This document shows, piece by piece, positions 32,272 to 41,265 of a DNA stretch of 64,000 bases. A program made the position numbers and the translations under genes. This DNA comes from Methylobacterium sp. WSM2598 (GTDB taxonomy: Bacteria; Pseudomonadota; Alphaproteobacteria; Rhizobiales; Beijerinckiaceae). The stretch covers positions 6,512,105 through 6,576,104 of the forward strand of contig NZ_KB900609.1 of NCBI RefSeq assembly GCF_000379105.1, written 5' to 3'. How positions within the stretch are numbered: the stretch's first letter is position 1; every line of letters begins with the position of its first letter. Under the pieces are notes generated by a model that was not told the DNA's origin, searched no databases, and saw nothing but the letters and a program-made list of their open reading frames with translations.

Positions 32272-35200
32272 TGAACGCTGCCTTCGCGGCCCGCGCCGGC
32301 CGCCTGCGCCGGGCGCTCCTCGCCGGCCTCCTCGTCCTCGCCCTCGCCCTCCCCCTCGCCCTCCTGGCGGCGCAGGGGCGCGGCCGCGCCGCCGAGGGCG
32401 AGACCACGATCCTGGGCGATCTCCTCTCCCGCGCCCTCTCGACGCCCGCCTCGCGGGTCTCGATCGGCGCCGTCGACGGCGCGCTCTCCTCCGACGCCAC
32501 GATCCGCGACGTGGCCATCGCCGACCGCGAGGGCGTCTGGCTGCGCCTCGACCGGGCGCGGCTGATCTGGCGGCGCACCGCCCTCCTCGCCCGGCGCCTG
32601 GAGATCGACCGGCTGGAGATCGGCCGCCTGGAGGTGCTGCGCCGGCCCCTGCCGAACCCGGTCGCCACCGCCTCCGACGGCCCGCTCCTGCCCGACCTGC
32701 CCGTGAAGGTCGAGGTGAAGGCCTTCACCCTCGACGAACTCGGCCTCGGCGCGCCGGTGCTCGGCGAGGCCGCCCGCCTCGCCGGGGCGGGCCAGGCGCG
32801 GCTCGGCGACCCGGGCGAGGGGCTCGACCTCGCCCTCGGCATCCGCCGCCTCGACCGGCCCGGCACCGCGACGCTCCGGCTCGCCTACGTGCCGGAGGGC
32901 CAGCGCCTCGACGTGAAGCTCGCCCACGACGAGCCGCAGGGCGGCCTCGTCGCGCGGGCCCTCGCCCTGCCGGGCCTGCCGCCCGTCACCCTCGACCTCG
33001 ACGGGCGCGGCCCCCTCGACGCCTTCGGGGCGAGCCTCGCCTTCCGGGCCGGCGACGAGATCGGCGCCGAGGGGCGGGCCCGCATCGACCGGGTCGAGGC
33101 CGGGCGGCGCATGGTCCTGGACCTCGCCTCGCGCATCGAGGGGCTGGTGCCCGGGCCGGCGGCGGCGGTCTTCGCGGGCACGACCCGGCTCGACGGGGCG
33201 CTGCTGTTCTCGCGCGACGGCGCCTCCCGGATCGAGCGCTTCGCCCTCACCTCCCGGACCGCGACGCTCACCGCCGCCGGGGGCCTCGACGCGGCCGGAC
33301 GGGCCGACCTCGCGCTCGCGGCCCGGGCGCTGCCCACCGAGGGCGGCGTCACCCGGACCGGCGCCGGCGAGGTCGAGGCCCTGACCTTCGACGGATCCCT
33401 CACGGGACCGCTTTCGGCCCCGGCCCTGCGCGGCACGCTGCGGGCCGCGGGCCTGCGCGCGGCGGAGAGCCGCCTTGCCAGGATCAGCGCCGACCTCGCG
33501 GTCGAGCCGCTGCCGAGGCTGCCGGCGGGCCAGTCCTTCCGCCTCGCGGCCGACGCGGCCTTCGAGGGCCTGCACCTCGCCGACCCGGCCCTGCGCCGCG
33601 CGGTCGGGCCCGAGGCGCGCTTCGCCCTGCGCGGCGAGCTGCGCCCGGACGGGGTGGCCGACCTCCGGACCCTCAGCCTCGAGGCGCCCGGGGCGAGCCT
33701 GCGCTACGCCGGCCGGCTCGGCCGCACCGAGGTGGCCGGGACCCTGCGGGCGGAGCTCGGCGACCTCGCCGCCTTCTCGCTGCTGGCCGGACGCCCGCTC
33801 GCCGGGCGGCTCTCCGCCTCCGCCCTCCTGTCGGGCGATCCCGGCCGCGGCGGCGTCGCGGCGGAGCTGGAGGCGGCGGGCGAGGGGCTCGCCCTCGGCA
33901 CTCCCGCCCTCGACCGCAGCCTCGGCCCCGCCCCCCGCCTGAGCGGCCGCCTGACCCGCCTGCCGGACGGCTACGCGGTCGAGCGGGCGCGGCTCGAGGG
34001 GCGGGCCGTCAGCGCCACGGCGGAGGGCCGCGCCACCCTGGCGCAGGCGAACCTCGCCGCCCGGCTCGACCTCGCCGACCTCGCCGCGCTCCACCCGGAC
34101 CTCGCGGGCGCCGCCCGCCTCGGCGCGACCCTCACCGGCTCGCTGGAGCGGCCCGACCTCGCGCTCACCGCCGAGGCGCCGCAGGGCTCGGCCCTCGGGC
34201 GGCCCCTGCGCGACCTCGTCCTGGCGGCGAATCTGCGCGACGTCACCGGCCGCCCGGACGGGACGCTCACCCTCTCGGGCCGGGTCGGGGGCAAGCCGCT
34301 CGCCGGGGAGGCCCACCTCGCCCGGCGGCGCGGCGACTGGGCCCTCGACCGCCTGGGCTTCAGCCTCGGCTCGGTGGAGCTGCGCGGCGCCGCCGCGATC
34401 GATGCCGGGAGCGGCCTCGCCGAGGGCGAGCTCGGCCTCAGGGCCGGCAGCCTCGACGACCTCTCGGCCCTTGCCCTCACCCGCCTCGCCGGCCGGCTCG
34501 ATGCCGGGATCACCCTGGCGCGCCGCGACGGCCGCCAGGACGCGCGCGTCCGGGCGGCGGGCGAGGGGCTCCGGGCCGGGCAGATCGCCCTGGCGCGGCT
34601 CGACGCCGACCTCGCCGGCAGCGACCTGCGCGCGGCGCCGCGCCTCGACGGCCGCCTCGCCGCCGAGCGGCTGGTCGCGGCGGGCGAGACCGTCGAGACC
34701 CTGCGCTTCGAGGCGCGGCCCGCCGCGGAGGCGAGCGACCTGACGATCCAGGCGCGGGCGCGGGGCTTCCTCCTCGACGGGGCCGCCCGGCTGGAGGCCG
34801 GCGAGGCCCCGCGCCTCGACCTCGTCCGGATCGCGGCCCAGCGCGGCGGCGACCGCCTCGCCCTCGCCGGCCCGGCGACTTTGCGCCTCGACGGGCGCGA
34901 CCTCGTGGTCGAGCATCTCGGCCTGGCGGCGGGCTCCGGCCGGGCGAGCCTCGACGGGCGGATCGGGCACCGGCTCGACCTGCGGGCGAGCCTCTCGGCC
35001 GTGCCGCTCTCCCTGGCCCGGCTCGCCGACCCGCGCCTCGCCGTCTCCGGCACGCTCGACGGGGAGGTCAGCCTCGCCGGGCCGGCCGGCAGCCCCGAGG
35101 GACGCTACGCCCTGCGGGTCGCCCGGCTCGCCACGCCGGAGACGCGCTCGGCCGGCCTGCCGCCGGTCGAGGCGCGCCTTCGGGGGGAGATCCGCGACGG

Positions 35201-36602
35201 GCGGGCGGGCCTCGACGGCACCGTCGCGGCCGGGCGGGGCCTCGCCGTGACCCTCGGGGGCTTCCTGCCGGTCGAGCCCGGCGGGCCGCTCGGCGTGACG
35301 GCCCGGGGCAGCCTCGACGCGGCGCTCGCCAACACGCTCCTCTCCGCCTCCGGCCAGCGCCTCGCCGGCCGGGTCGCCCTCGACGCCGAGGTGACCGGGC
35401 CCCTCGCGGCGCCCCGGGTCGGGGGCGGCGCCACGCTCACCGGCGGCAGCTTCACCGATCCGCTGCGGGGCATCCGCCTCGACCGGATCGAGGGCCGGGT
35501 CAGCGGGCGCGGCGACGCGCTGGCGATCGAGCGCCTCACCGCCGCCACCCGCAACGGCGGCACGCTGAGCGCGACGGGCCGGGTGGCGGTCGATCCCGGC
35601 GCCGGCTTCCCGGGCAACCTGACCATCCGGGCCGACCGCGCCGAGCTCGCCGCGAGCCCGCTGATGACGGCGGTCGCCGGGCTCGACCTCGCGCTCACCG
35701 GGCCGCTCGCGCGCACCCCGCGGATCGCCGGCCGGGTCGAGGTGATCTCGCTGGCGGTCGGCATCCCGGACCGCCTGCCCGCCACCGTCGAGCCCCTGCC
35801 GGGCCTGCGCCACGTCAACGTGCCGGAGGCCGAGCGCGGCCGCCTGGCCGCCCGGGCCCGGGAGCGGGCGCGGGCCGGACGCCGGGCCGCGCCCTTCGAC
35901 GCGGCCCTCGACCTCGCCGTCTCGGTGCCCGGGCGCATCGTGGTGCGCGGCCGCGGCGTCGATGCGGAACTCGGCGGGTCGCTGCGCCTCACCGGCACCT
36001 CGCGGGCGCCGGTGGCGAACGGGAGCTTCGCGCTGCGCCGCGGCCGGATCCAGATCGTCGGCCAGCGGCTCGATTTCACCCGCGGCCGCGTCGGCTTCGC
36101 GGGCGACCTCACGGCGCCCGACCTCGACTTCGAGGCTCAGACCCAGGCCGGCGACGTGACCGCCCGCATCGCCGTGAGCGGCCCGGCCGACCGGCCGGTC
36201 TTCGCCCTCAATTCCGAGCCGCCCCTGCCGCAGGACGAGGTGCTCTCCCGCCTCCTGTTCAAGAAGGCCTCGGGCGGCCTCTCGCCCTTCCAGGCCCTGC
36301 AGCTCGCGCAGGGGGTAGCGCAGCTCTCCGGGAATGCGGGCGGGCCCGACGTGTTCGAGAGCGCCCGCAAGGGGCTCGGCCTCGACAGCCTCGACGTGCA
36401 GGCCGGGTCGAGGGGCGGCGCGGCGGTCGGGCTGTCGCGGGCGCTCGGGGACCGGCTCTCGGTCGGGGTGAAGGCCGGCGCCCGGCCGGAGGACAGCGCC
36501 GCCACGCTCACCTACGACGTGACCGGGCGCATCAAGGTCCAGGGCGAGGCCGGGGCGAACGGCGCCGCCGCGCTCGGCGTCGGGGCCGAATGGGAATATT
36601 GA
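32271..36602 (+). CDS. tamB: TamB, translocation and assembly module inner-membrane subunit
   Basis: 1443 aa with one N-terminal signal anchor (LLAGLLVLALALPLALLAAQ) and a very long repetitive beta-strand region forming the periplasm-spanning hydrophobic groove. The conserved C-terminal TamB domain contains GRIQIVGQRLDFTRGRVGFA, then NSEPPLPQDEVLSRLLFKKA. Probably links the inner membrane to TamA and transports phospholipid or supports outer-membrane protein assembly. It forms an operon with tamA (TGATG overlap). The antisense strand has very long open frames that are artefacts of codon bias. Confidence 0.95.
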   Translation: MNAAFAARAGRLRRALLAGLLVLALALPLALLAAQGRGRAAEGETTILGDLLSRALSTPASRVSIGAVDGALSSDATIRDVAIADREGVWLRLDRARLIWRRTALLARRLEIDRLEIGRLEVLRRPLPNPVATASDGPLLPDLPVKVEVKAFTLDELGLGAPVLGEAARLAGAGQARLGDPGEGLDLALGIRRLDRPGTATLRLAYVPEGQRLDVKLAHDEPQGGLVARALALPGLPPVTLDLDGRGPLDAFGASLAFRAGDEIGAEGRARIDRVEAGRRMVLDLASRIEGLVPGPAAAVFAGTTRLDGALLFSRDGASRIERFALTSRTATLTAAGGLDAAGRADLALAARALPTEGGVTRTGAGEVEALTFDGSLTGPLSAPALRGTLRAAGLRAAESRLARISADLAVEPLPRLPAGQSFRLAADAAFEGLHLADPALRRAVGPEARFALRGELRPDGVADLRTLSLEAPGASLRYAGRLGRTEVAGTLRAELGDLAAFSLLAGRPLAGRLSASALLSGDPGRGGVAAELEAAGEGLALGTPALDRSLGPAPRLSGRLTRLPDGYAVERARLEGRAVSATAEGRATLAQANLAARLDLADLAALHPDLAGAARLGATLTGSLERPDLALTAEAPQGSALGRPLRDLVLAANLRDVTGRPDGTLTLSGRVGGKPLAGEAHLARRRGDWALDRLGFSLGSVELRGAAAIDAGSGLAEGELGLRAGSLDDLSALALTRLAGRLDAGITLARRDGRQDARVRAAGEGLRAGQIALARLDADLAGSDLRAAPRLDGRLAAERLVAAGETVETLRFEARPAAEASDLTIQARARGFLLDGAARLEAGEAPRLDLVRIAAQRGGDRLALAGPATLRLDGRDLVVEHLGLAAGSGRASLDGRIGHRLDLRASLSAVPLSLARLADPRLAVSGTLDGEVSLAGPAGSPEGRYALRVARLATPETRSAGLPPVEARLRGEIRDGRAGLDGTVAAGRGLAVTLGGFLPVEPGGPLGVTARGSLDAALANTLLSASGQRLAGRVALDAEVTGPLAAPRVGGGATLTGGSFTDPLRGIRLDRIEGRVSGRGDALAIERLTAATRNGGTLSATGRVAVDPGAGFPGNLTIRADRAELAASPLMTAVAGLDLALTGPLARTPRIAGRVEVISLAVGIPDRLPATVEPLPGLRHVNVPEAERGRLAARARERARAGRRAAPFDAALDLAVSVPGRIVVRGRGVDAELGGSLRLTGTSRAPVANGSFALRRGRIQIVGQRLDFTRGRVGFAGDLTAPDLDFEAQTQAGDVTARIAVSGPADRPVFALNSEPPLPQDEVLSRLLFKKASGGLSPFQALQLAQGVAQLSGNAGGPDVFESARKGLGLDSLDVQAGSRGGAAVGLSRALGDRLSVGVKAGARPEDSAATLTYDVTGRIKVQGEAGANGAAALGVGAEWEY

Positions 36603-36661
36603 GCGACGGCCGCAGGAGCGGCCCGTCCTTCCCGAGGAACGGCAGGCGCCAGCGGGCCCGC

Positions 36662-36676
36662 TTAAGCTATCCTTAG
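36662..36676. promoter_or_regulatory. CtrA-like box upstream of the TadE-like gene
   Basis: TTAAGCTATCCTTAG matches TTAA-N7-TTAA with one change in the second half, 25 bp before the first Tad-type gene. CtrA is the alphaproteobacterial cell-cycle regulator known to control pilus genes in Caulobacter. In such GC-rich DNA this AT-rich pattern is rare. Confidence 0.45.
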
Positions 36677-36700
36677 ACGATCTGACCTAGGGTCAGTCAC

Positions 36701-37258
36701 ATGGATGTGCTCGGAAAATTCATTCGCGCCCGCGGCGGTGCGGCTGCCGTCGAGTTCGCCCTGGTGGCGTCGATGCTGACGCTGATGCTCAGCTTCGTGC
36801 TGATCCTCGGCCTCAGCCTCTACGTCAATCAGGCCGTCGACCTCGCCACCGCCAAGGCCGCCCGCCAGATCATGACCGGAGCCGTGCAGTTGCAGGCGAC
36901 GCAGATGACGACTTCGCAGTTTCGCGATCAGTTCGTCTGCCCGCCCCTGCCCGCGCTCGTCTCTTGCAACAGCGTGATCGTCAAGCTCTACAAAGTCGAA
37001 GTCAAAGCACGCATGGATAATTATTTCCGGTTTCTGACGGATGACTGGAGCTCTCTGAGAATTCCGCAACCGCTGCCGGGAGACGACGTGTTCCAGCTCG
37101 GCATCCAGGGCGATTACCAGTACCTGCTGGTGATATACCCGATGCCCCTGATCCCGCCGGGCCTCGCCAGCCTGCTGTCGAACCTCACCGCCGTCGCGAA
37201 CGGCCGGCCGGCGCTCCTCGCGGTCGCGACCGCGGCCTTCCGCAACGAGCAGTACTGA
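36701..37258 (+). CDS. TadE-like pseudopilin
   Basis: 185 aa. The Tad pseudopilin hallmark is present: basic N-terminus, then GGAAAVEFALVASMLTLMLS (the cleavage and Glu region plus a single hydrophobic helix, about residues 12-45), then a soluble domain with one Cys pair (FVCPPLPALVSC). It belongs to the machinery that assembles Flp/tight-adherence pili. First of three overlapping genes (the next start overlaps its stop by one base). tadA, tadB, tadC and the main pilin are not in the window. Confidence 0.88.
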   Translation: MDVLGKFIRARGGAAAVEFALVASMLTLMLSFVLILGLSLYVNQAVDLATAKAARQIMTGAVQLQATQMTTSQFRDQFVCPPLPALVSCNSVIVKLYKVEVKARMDNYFRFLTDDWSSLRIPQPLPGDDVFQLGIQGDYQYLLVIYPMPLIPPGLASLLSNLTAVANGRPALLAVATAAFRNEQY

Positions 37259-37965
37259 TGAGGTCCCCCGCCTCGCGCCTGCAGGGCTTCCGCCGGGACG
37301 GCCGCGCGATCGCGGCGGTCGAGTTCGCCCTGCTGCTGCCGCTGCTGCTGCTCATCATCCTGGGCGGGTTCCAGATCGCCGCCTACGCGGACAGCCTCAA
37401 GCGGATCGAGCGCATCCCGGCCGCGGTCGGCCAGATGCTGACGCAGGCTCCGCCGCCCGAGCGGTCCGGCTCGATCGCCCAGCTGGGCGCGGGGGAGATC
37501 GACATCGTCATCAGCGCCGCGTCCGTCCTGTTCCCCTACGCCCTGCAGCAGGCGGCCCGGCGCGGCGTGCTCTGGTCCGACGTGATCTCGATCAACGCGG
37601 CCAGCGTGGTGTTCACGCCGACCGGGGCGATCTGCAGCGACCCGGCCGACCTGACCCGCTGCTTCACGGCGAGCCTCGCCTGGACGACCGGCCGCCGCGG
37701 ACCCCACCGCGCCTGCGGAGCGCCGCTGCAGCCCGTCGACAACGATGCCCCGCCCGCGCCGGGCCGCCTGCCCCGCTCGCTGTTCGGGCCGGGCTCGGTG
37801 ATCGTGGTCGACGTGGTGTTCACCTACGTGCCGGTCTTCGGCTCGTCCTTCGTGCCGCCGGTCCGCATCGCCCGCTCGGCCTATCTGCAGCCGCGCTACG
37901 CCAGCCAGATCACCGTCAACCCAACCACCAACGATGGGAGCATCCTCGTATGCTCGGGATCCTGA
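37258..37965 (+). CDS. TadE/TadF-like pseudopilin
   Basis: 235 aa, same architecture as the preceding protein: RRDGRAIAAVEFALLLPLLLLIILGG gives the pseudopilin helix in residues about 13-38, then a periplasmic domain. Longer than TadE and with Cys-containing loops (AICSDPADLTRC). Starts within the stop of the first gene and overlaps the third by 16 bp, indicating coupled translation and a likely complex of all three. Confidence 0.85.
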   Translation: MRSPASRLQGFRRDGRAIAAVEFALLLPLLLLIILGGFQIAAYADSLKRIERIPAAVGQMLTQAPPPERSGSIAQLGAGEIDIVISAASVLFPYALQQAARRGVLWSDVISINAASVVFTPTGAICSDPADLTRCFTASLAWTTGRRGPHRACGAPLQPVDNDAPPAPGRLPRSLFGPGSVIVVDVVFTYVPVFGSSFVPPVRIARSAYLQPRYASQITVNPTTNDGSILVCSGS

Positions 37966-39398
37966 GGCGCCGCCGCGCGCGCGCGGCGGGCTTCGCCGGC
38001 GCGGCGTCCGGCAATGTCAGCCTCATCGTCGCCTTCTCGCTGATCCCCCTGATCGGGATGATCGGGCTCGGCGTCGATTACGGCATGGCGGTCGGGGCCA
38101 AGACGAAGCTCGACCACGCCGCGGACGCGGCGGCGCTCGCCGCCGTGGTCACCGCCAAGGCCTACGTGGCCGCCAACGCCAAGAACTGGAACGTCTGGGA
38201 CATCGCCGTGGCGGAGGGCCAGGCCCGGGCGGCCAACGCCTTCGCGGTCAATGCCGGATCGGTGCCCTTCACGCATTTCGCCCTGGATCCGATCCAGCTC
38301 ACGCGCAGCGGCCAGACCTTCGAGGCGACGGTGACCTACACGGCGACCGTGTCCAACAATTTCGGGCCGCTCTTCGGCATCCGCACCACCGCGGTCTCGG
38401 GCAGGGCGGTGGCGACGACCAGCGTGCCGAGCTACCTCGATTTCTATCTCCTGATCGACGTCTCGGGCTCGATGGGACTGCCCTCGACGACGGACGGGCA
38501 GGCGCAGCTCGCGGCCCTCAATCGGATCGACTTTTTCAAGGTTTATCAGCAGGGATGCCAATTCGCCTGCCACTTCCCGGGATTCGTCGGCTACGACCTC
38601 GCCGTGTTCAACAACATCCAGCTGCGGTCCGGCGCCGTGAACGTGGCGGTCTGCAACCTCATCAAGCGCGCCGCCCAGCCGGAAGTCGCCAATCAGTACC
38701 GGGTCGGGCTGTACCCGTTCATCACCCAGATGGGGACGCTCCAGGACCTGACGGCCGATACCAGCGCCCTCAACCTCAAGGCGGGCTGCGCCGCGTCGAA
38801 CCCGATGGTGTTCACGCAGCTCCTCGACACGGGCGCCACCCAGCTCGACAGCAACGGCGATCCCTCGACTGGCGTGGGCAGTGGCGGCACGCATTTCGAG
38901 ACGTCGCTCACGTCCATGCTGGCGACCATCAAGGCGAACGGCTACGGTGACGGCTCAACGCAAATCAAGCCGAAGCCTTTCGTCTTTCTGATCACGGATG
39001 GAATGCAGAACAACCAATGGCACTCTATACAGATAAATGGCAAACGCTACTATTCCGGATCTCCATCGAAATTCAGTGCATATCCCCACGCTAATTGGTC
39101 GCCGGGCGGATCCGATCCGGTTCCGATGGACTGGGGATACTGCGACACGCTCAGGCAAGCCGGCGTGACGGTGTCCGTCCTGCTGATTCCCTACATCAAA
39201 ATCGATTTCACGTATGTGAAGAGCGACATCGCCGACGAGAACAACAAGGTCAACGGGTTCAGCTCGGGCCTGCCGGACGTCGCAAGGCAATGCGCCTCGC
39301 CGGGCTACTTCCAGATGGCGGACACGCCCGAGGCCATCGACAGGGCGCTCGACGCGATGTTCATGAAGGCGACCCAGGTCGCCCACCTGAAGGAATGA
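37950..39398 (+). CDS. TadG-like von Willebrand factor A protein
   Basis: 482 aa. An N-terminal Tad-type hydrophobic segment (NVSLIVAFSLIPLIGMIGLG, with VDYGMAVGAKTKLDHAADAA as in TadG) precedes a VWA domain with the MIDAS start LLIDVSGSMGLPS (about residues 166-178) and FVFLITDGMQNN. Several Cys residues suggest disulfides in the periplasm or at the surface. It probably anchors or stabilises the pilus or mediates adhesion. The central part around 38950-39250 is slightly less GC-rich than its surroundings. Confidence 0.9.
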   Translation: MLGILRRRRARAAGFAGAASGNVSLIVAFSLIPLIGMIGLGVDYGMAVGAKTKLDHAADAAALAAVVTAKAYVAANAKNWNVWDIAVAEGQARAANAFAVNAGSVPFTHFALDPIQLTRSGQTFEATVTYTATVSNNFGPLFGIRTTAVSGRAVATTSVPSYLDFYLLIDVSGSMGLPSTTDGQAQLAALNRIDFFKVYQQGCQFACHFPGFVGYDLAVFNNIQLRSGAVNVAVCNLIKRAAQPEVANQYRVGLYPFITQMGTLQDLTADTSALNLKAGCAASNPMVFTQLLDTGATQLDSNGDPSTGVGSGGTHFETSLTSMLATIKANGYGDGSTQIKPKPFVFLITDGMQNNQWHSIQINGKRYYSGSPSKFSAYPHANWSPGGSDPVPMDWGYCDTLRQAGVTVSVLLIPYIKIDFTYVKSDIADENNKVNGFSSGLPDVARQCASPGYFQMADTPEAIDRALDAMFMKATQVAHLKE

Positions 39399-39427
39399 GG
39401 CCGGCTGCCTCGATCGCGCGGGATCGG

Positions 39428-39538
39428 GTGTCATGCGACATCCGACCGATTGCGTCGCCATGCGGATGTCGGCTTCGCTCACGCGCCGCGCGGGCTTCTC
39501 ATCCGCTGAACGGACGTGATCGTCCGGATAGCGGATCA
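39428..39538 (-). repeat. Bipartite dispersed repeat, copy B
   Basis: Inverted relative to copy A. Read on the minus strand it begins TGATCCGCTATCC, whose TGA is the stop codon of the permease gene. A variable stem follows (ATCCGCT/AGCGGAT enclosing CGGACG/CGTCCG), then GCCCGCGCGGCGCGTGAGCG and GCCGACATCCGCATGGCGA and a closing GGATGTCG segment. It lies between convergent genes. Confidence 0.88.
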
Positions 39539-40312
39539 GCTGCGGCGGGCGGTGAGGAGCGAGGCGACGAGGACGCCGAGCGCCACGGTGGCGATCAGCA
39601 GGGTCGAGATCGCGTTGATCTCCGGCGTCACCCCGAGCCGGACCTGGCTGTAGAGCCGCATCGGCAGGGTGGTGGCGCCCGGCCCCGAGACGAAGCTCGC
39701 GATCACGAGGTCGTCCATCGAGAGGGTGAAGGCGAGGAGGAAGCCCGCCGCCACGGCGGGCAGGATCAGCGGCAGGGTCACGGTGCGGAATACCGTGGCC
39801 GGGGAGGCGCCGAGATCGGCGGCGGCCTCGAGGAGCGTCCGGTCGAGCCCGCGCAGCCGCGCCTGCACCACCACGGCGACGAAGCAGAGCGTGAAGGTGG
39901 CGTGCGCCGCCACGATGGTGAGGAGGCCGCGGTCGATCCCGAGCGCCACGAAGAGCAGCAGCAGGGAGAGGCCGATGATGACCTCCGGCATCACCATCGG
40001 GGCGACGAGGAGGCCCGAGAACAGCGCCCGGCCCGGGAAACCGCCGCGCCGGTCGAGGGCGAGGGCCGCCAGCGTGCCGAGCACGGTGGCGAGGCTCGCC
40101 GAGGCGAGCGCGACCTTCAGGGTGGTCAGGGTGGCGGCGACGAGGGGCCCGTTCTCGGCGAGGCGCGCGTACCAGCGGGTCGAGAAGCCGCCCCAGACCG
40201 TGACGAGCTGGGAGGCGTTGAACGAGGCGGCGACGAGCAGCAGGATCGGCCCGTACAGGAAGGCGAAGCCCAGCACGAGCGCGGCCACGGCGAGGGGGTG
40301 CGGGCGGCTCAC
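39536..40312 (-). CDS. Spermidine/putrescine-type ABC transporter permease (PotI/PotC-like)
   Basis: 258 aa with about six membrane helices and the permease EAA loop (LLEAAADLGASPATVFRTVT LPLI region, about residues 150-172), followed by FLLAFTLSMDDLVIASFV, typical of PotC/PotI. GTG start overlaps the stop of the preceding permease gene (GTGA). The TGA stop is provided by the terminal bases of dispersed-repeat copy B. The substrate is inferred from subunit type and order; other small organic cations or acids are possible. Confidence 0.9.
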   Translation of the reverse strand: MSRPHPLAVAALVLGFAFLYGPILLLVAASFNASQLVTVWGGFSTRWYARLAENGPLVAATLTTLKVALASASLATVLGTLAALALDRRGGFPGRALFSGLLVAPMVMPEVIIGLSLLLLFVALGIDRGLLTIVAAHATFTLCFVAVVVQARLRGLDRTLLEAAADLGASPATVFRTVTLPLILPAVAAGFLLAFTLSMDDLVIASFVSGPGATTLPMRLYSQVRLGVTPEINAISTLLIATVALGVLVASLLTARRS

Positions 40313-41265
40313 GGTCGCTCCATCTGGCGGGCCTCGGCCTCGCGGAACAGCACCAGCGGCCCGGCCACGATCAGCAGCATCACCACGGCCACCGCCGCGG
40401 CGAGGGGCCAGTCGCGGTTCGAGAAGAACTCGCTCCACAGGACCCGCCCGAGCATCAGCGTGTCGGCGCCGCCGAGCAGGTCCGGGACGATGAACTCGCC
40501 GATGATCGGGATGAAGCAGAGCAGCGCCCCGGCCGCGAGGCCCGGCGCCGAGAGGGGCAGGGTCACGGTCAGGAAGGCCGCTTCCCGGCTCGCCCCGAGG
40601 TCGCGGGCCGCCTCGATCAGGCCGCGGTCGAGGCGCTCCAGCACCGCGTAGAGCGGCAGCACCATGAAGGGCAGGTAGGCGTAGACGATGCCGATCAGGA
40701 TCGCGGCCGGCGTGTTCAGGATCGTCAGCGGCTGGGCGACGAGGCCCAGCGCCAGCAGGGCCTGGTTGAGGAAGCCGTCCGCCTTCAGGATCGCGATCCA
40801 GGCGTAGACCCGGATCAGGAAGCTCGTCCAGAACGGGATCACCATCAGGGCGACGAGGAGCGGCTGCAGGCGCCGGGGCGCCCGCGCCATGCCGTAGGCG
40901 ATCGGGTAGCCGACGAGGGCGAGGAGGAGCGTCGCGGCGAGCGCGATCCACAGGGAGGTCAGCGCCGCGTCGAGGTAGAGCGGGTCGGCCGCGAGGGTGC
41001 GGTAATTCTCGAAGTCGAGGGCGGCGAGGAAGTCGGACCAGCCGGCCACCCCCGCGTCCCAGTCGAGCACCGGGGTGTAGGGCGGCAGCGCGGTGGCGGG
41101 GTCCGAGAGGCTGATCTTGAGGACGATCAGGAAGGGCAGCCCGAAGAACGCGAGAAGCCAGGCGAAGGGCAGGGCCGGCACGGCCGCCCGGGCGAGGGCG
41201 TCGCGCAGGCGCCGCCCCGGACGGGCATCGCGGCGGGCATCGGGGCGGCGCGGGGGCCGGCTCAC
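40309..41265 (-). CDS. Spermidine/putrescine-type ABC transporter permease (PotH/PotB-like)
   Basis: 318 aa. An N-terminal cytosolic Arg-rich leader is followed by six membrane segments, IPFWTSFLIRVYAWIAIL (the PotB/PotH hallmark) and the EAA loop LIEAARDLGASREAAFLTVT, then PIIGEFIVPDLLGG. GTG start overlaps the ATPase stop. Together with the next permease it forms the heterodimeric channel. Confidence 0.92.
   Translation of the reverse strand: MSRPPRRPDARRDARPGRRLRDALARAAVPALPFAWLLAFFGLPFLIVLKISLSDPATALPPYTPVLDWDAGVAGWSDFLAALDFENYRTLAADPLYLDAALTSLWIALAATLLLALVGYPIAYGMARAPRRLQPLLVALMVIPFWTSFLIRVYAWIAILKADGFLNQALLALGLVAQPLTILNTPAAILIGIVYAYLPFMVLPLYAVLERLDRGLIEAARDLGASREAAFLTVTLPLSAPGLAAGALLCFIPIIGEFIVPDLLGGADTLMLGRVLWSEFFSNRDWPLAAAVAVVMLLIVAGPLVLFREAEARQMERP

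Noticed and set aside
32160..35813. 1217-codon open frame antisense to tamB
   Set aside because: Repetitive Gly/Glu/Arg composition mirrors tamB codon use; tamB has clear family motifs and signal anchor.
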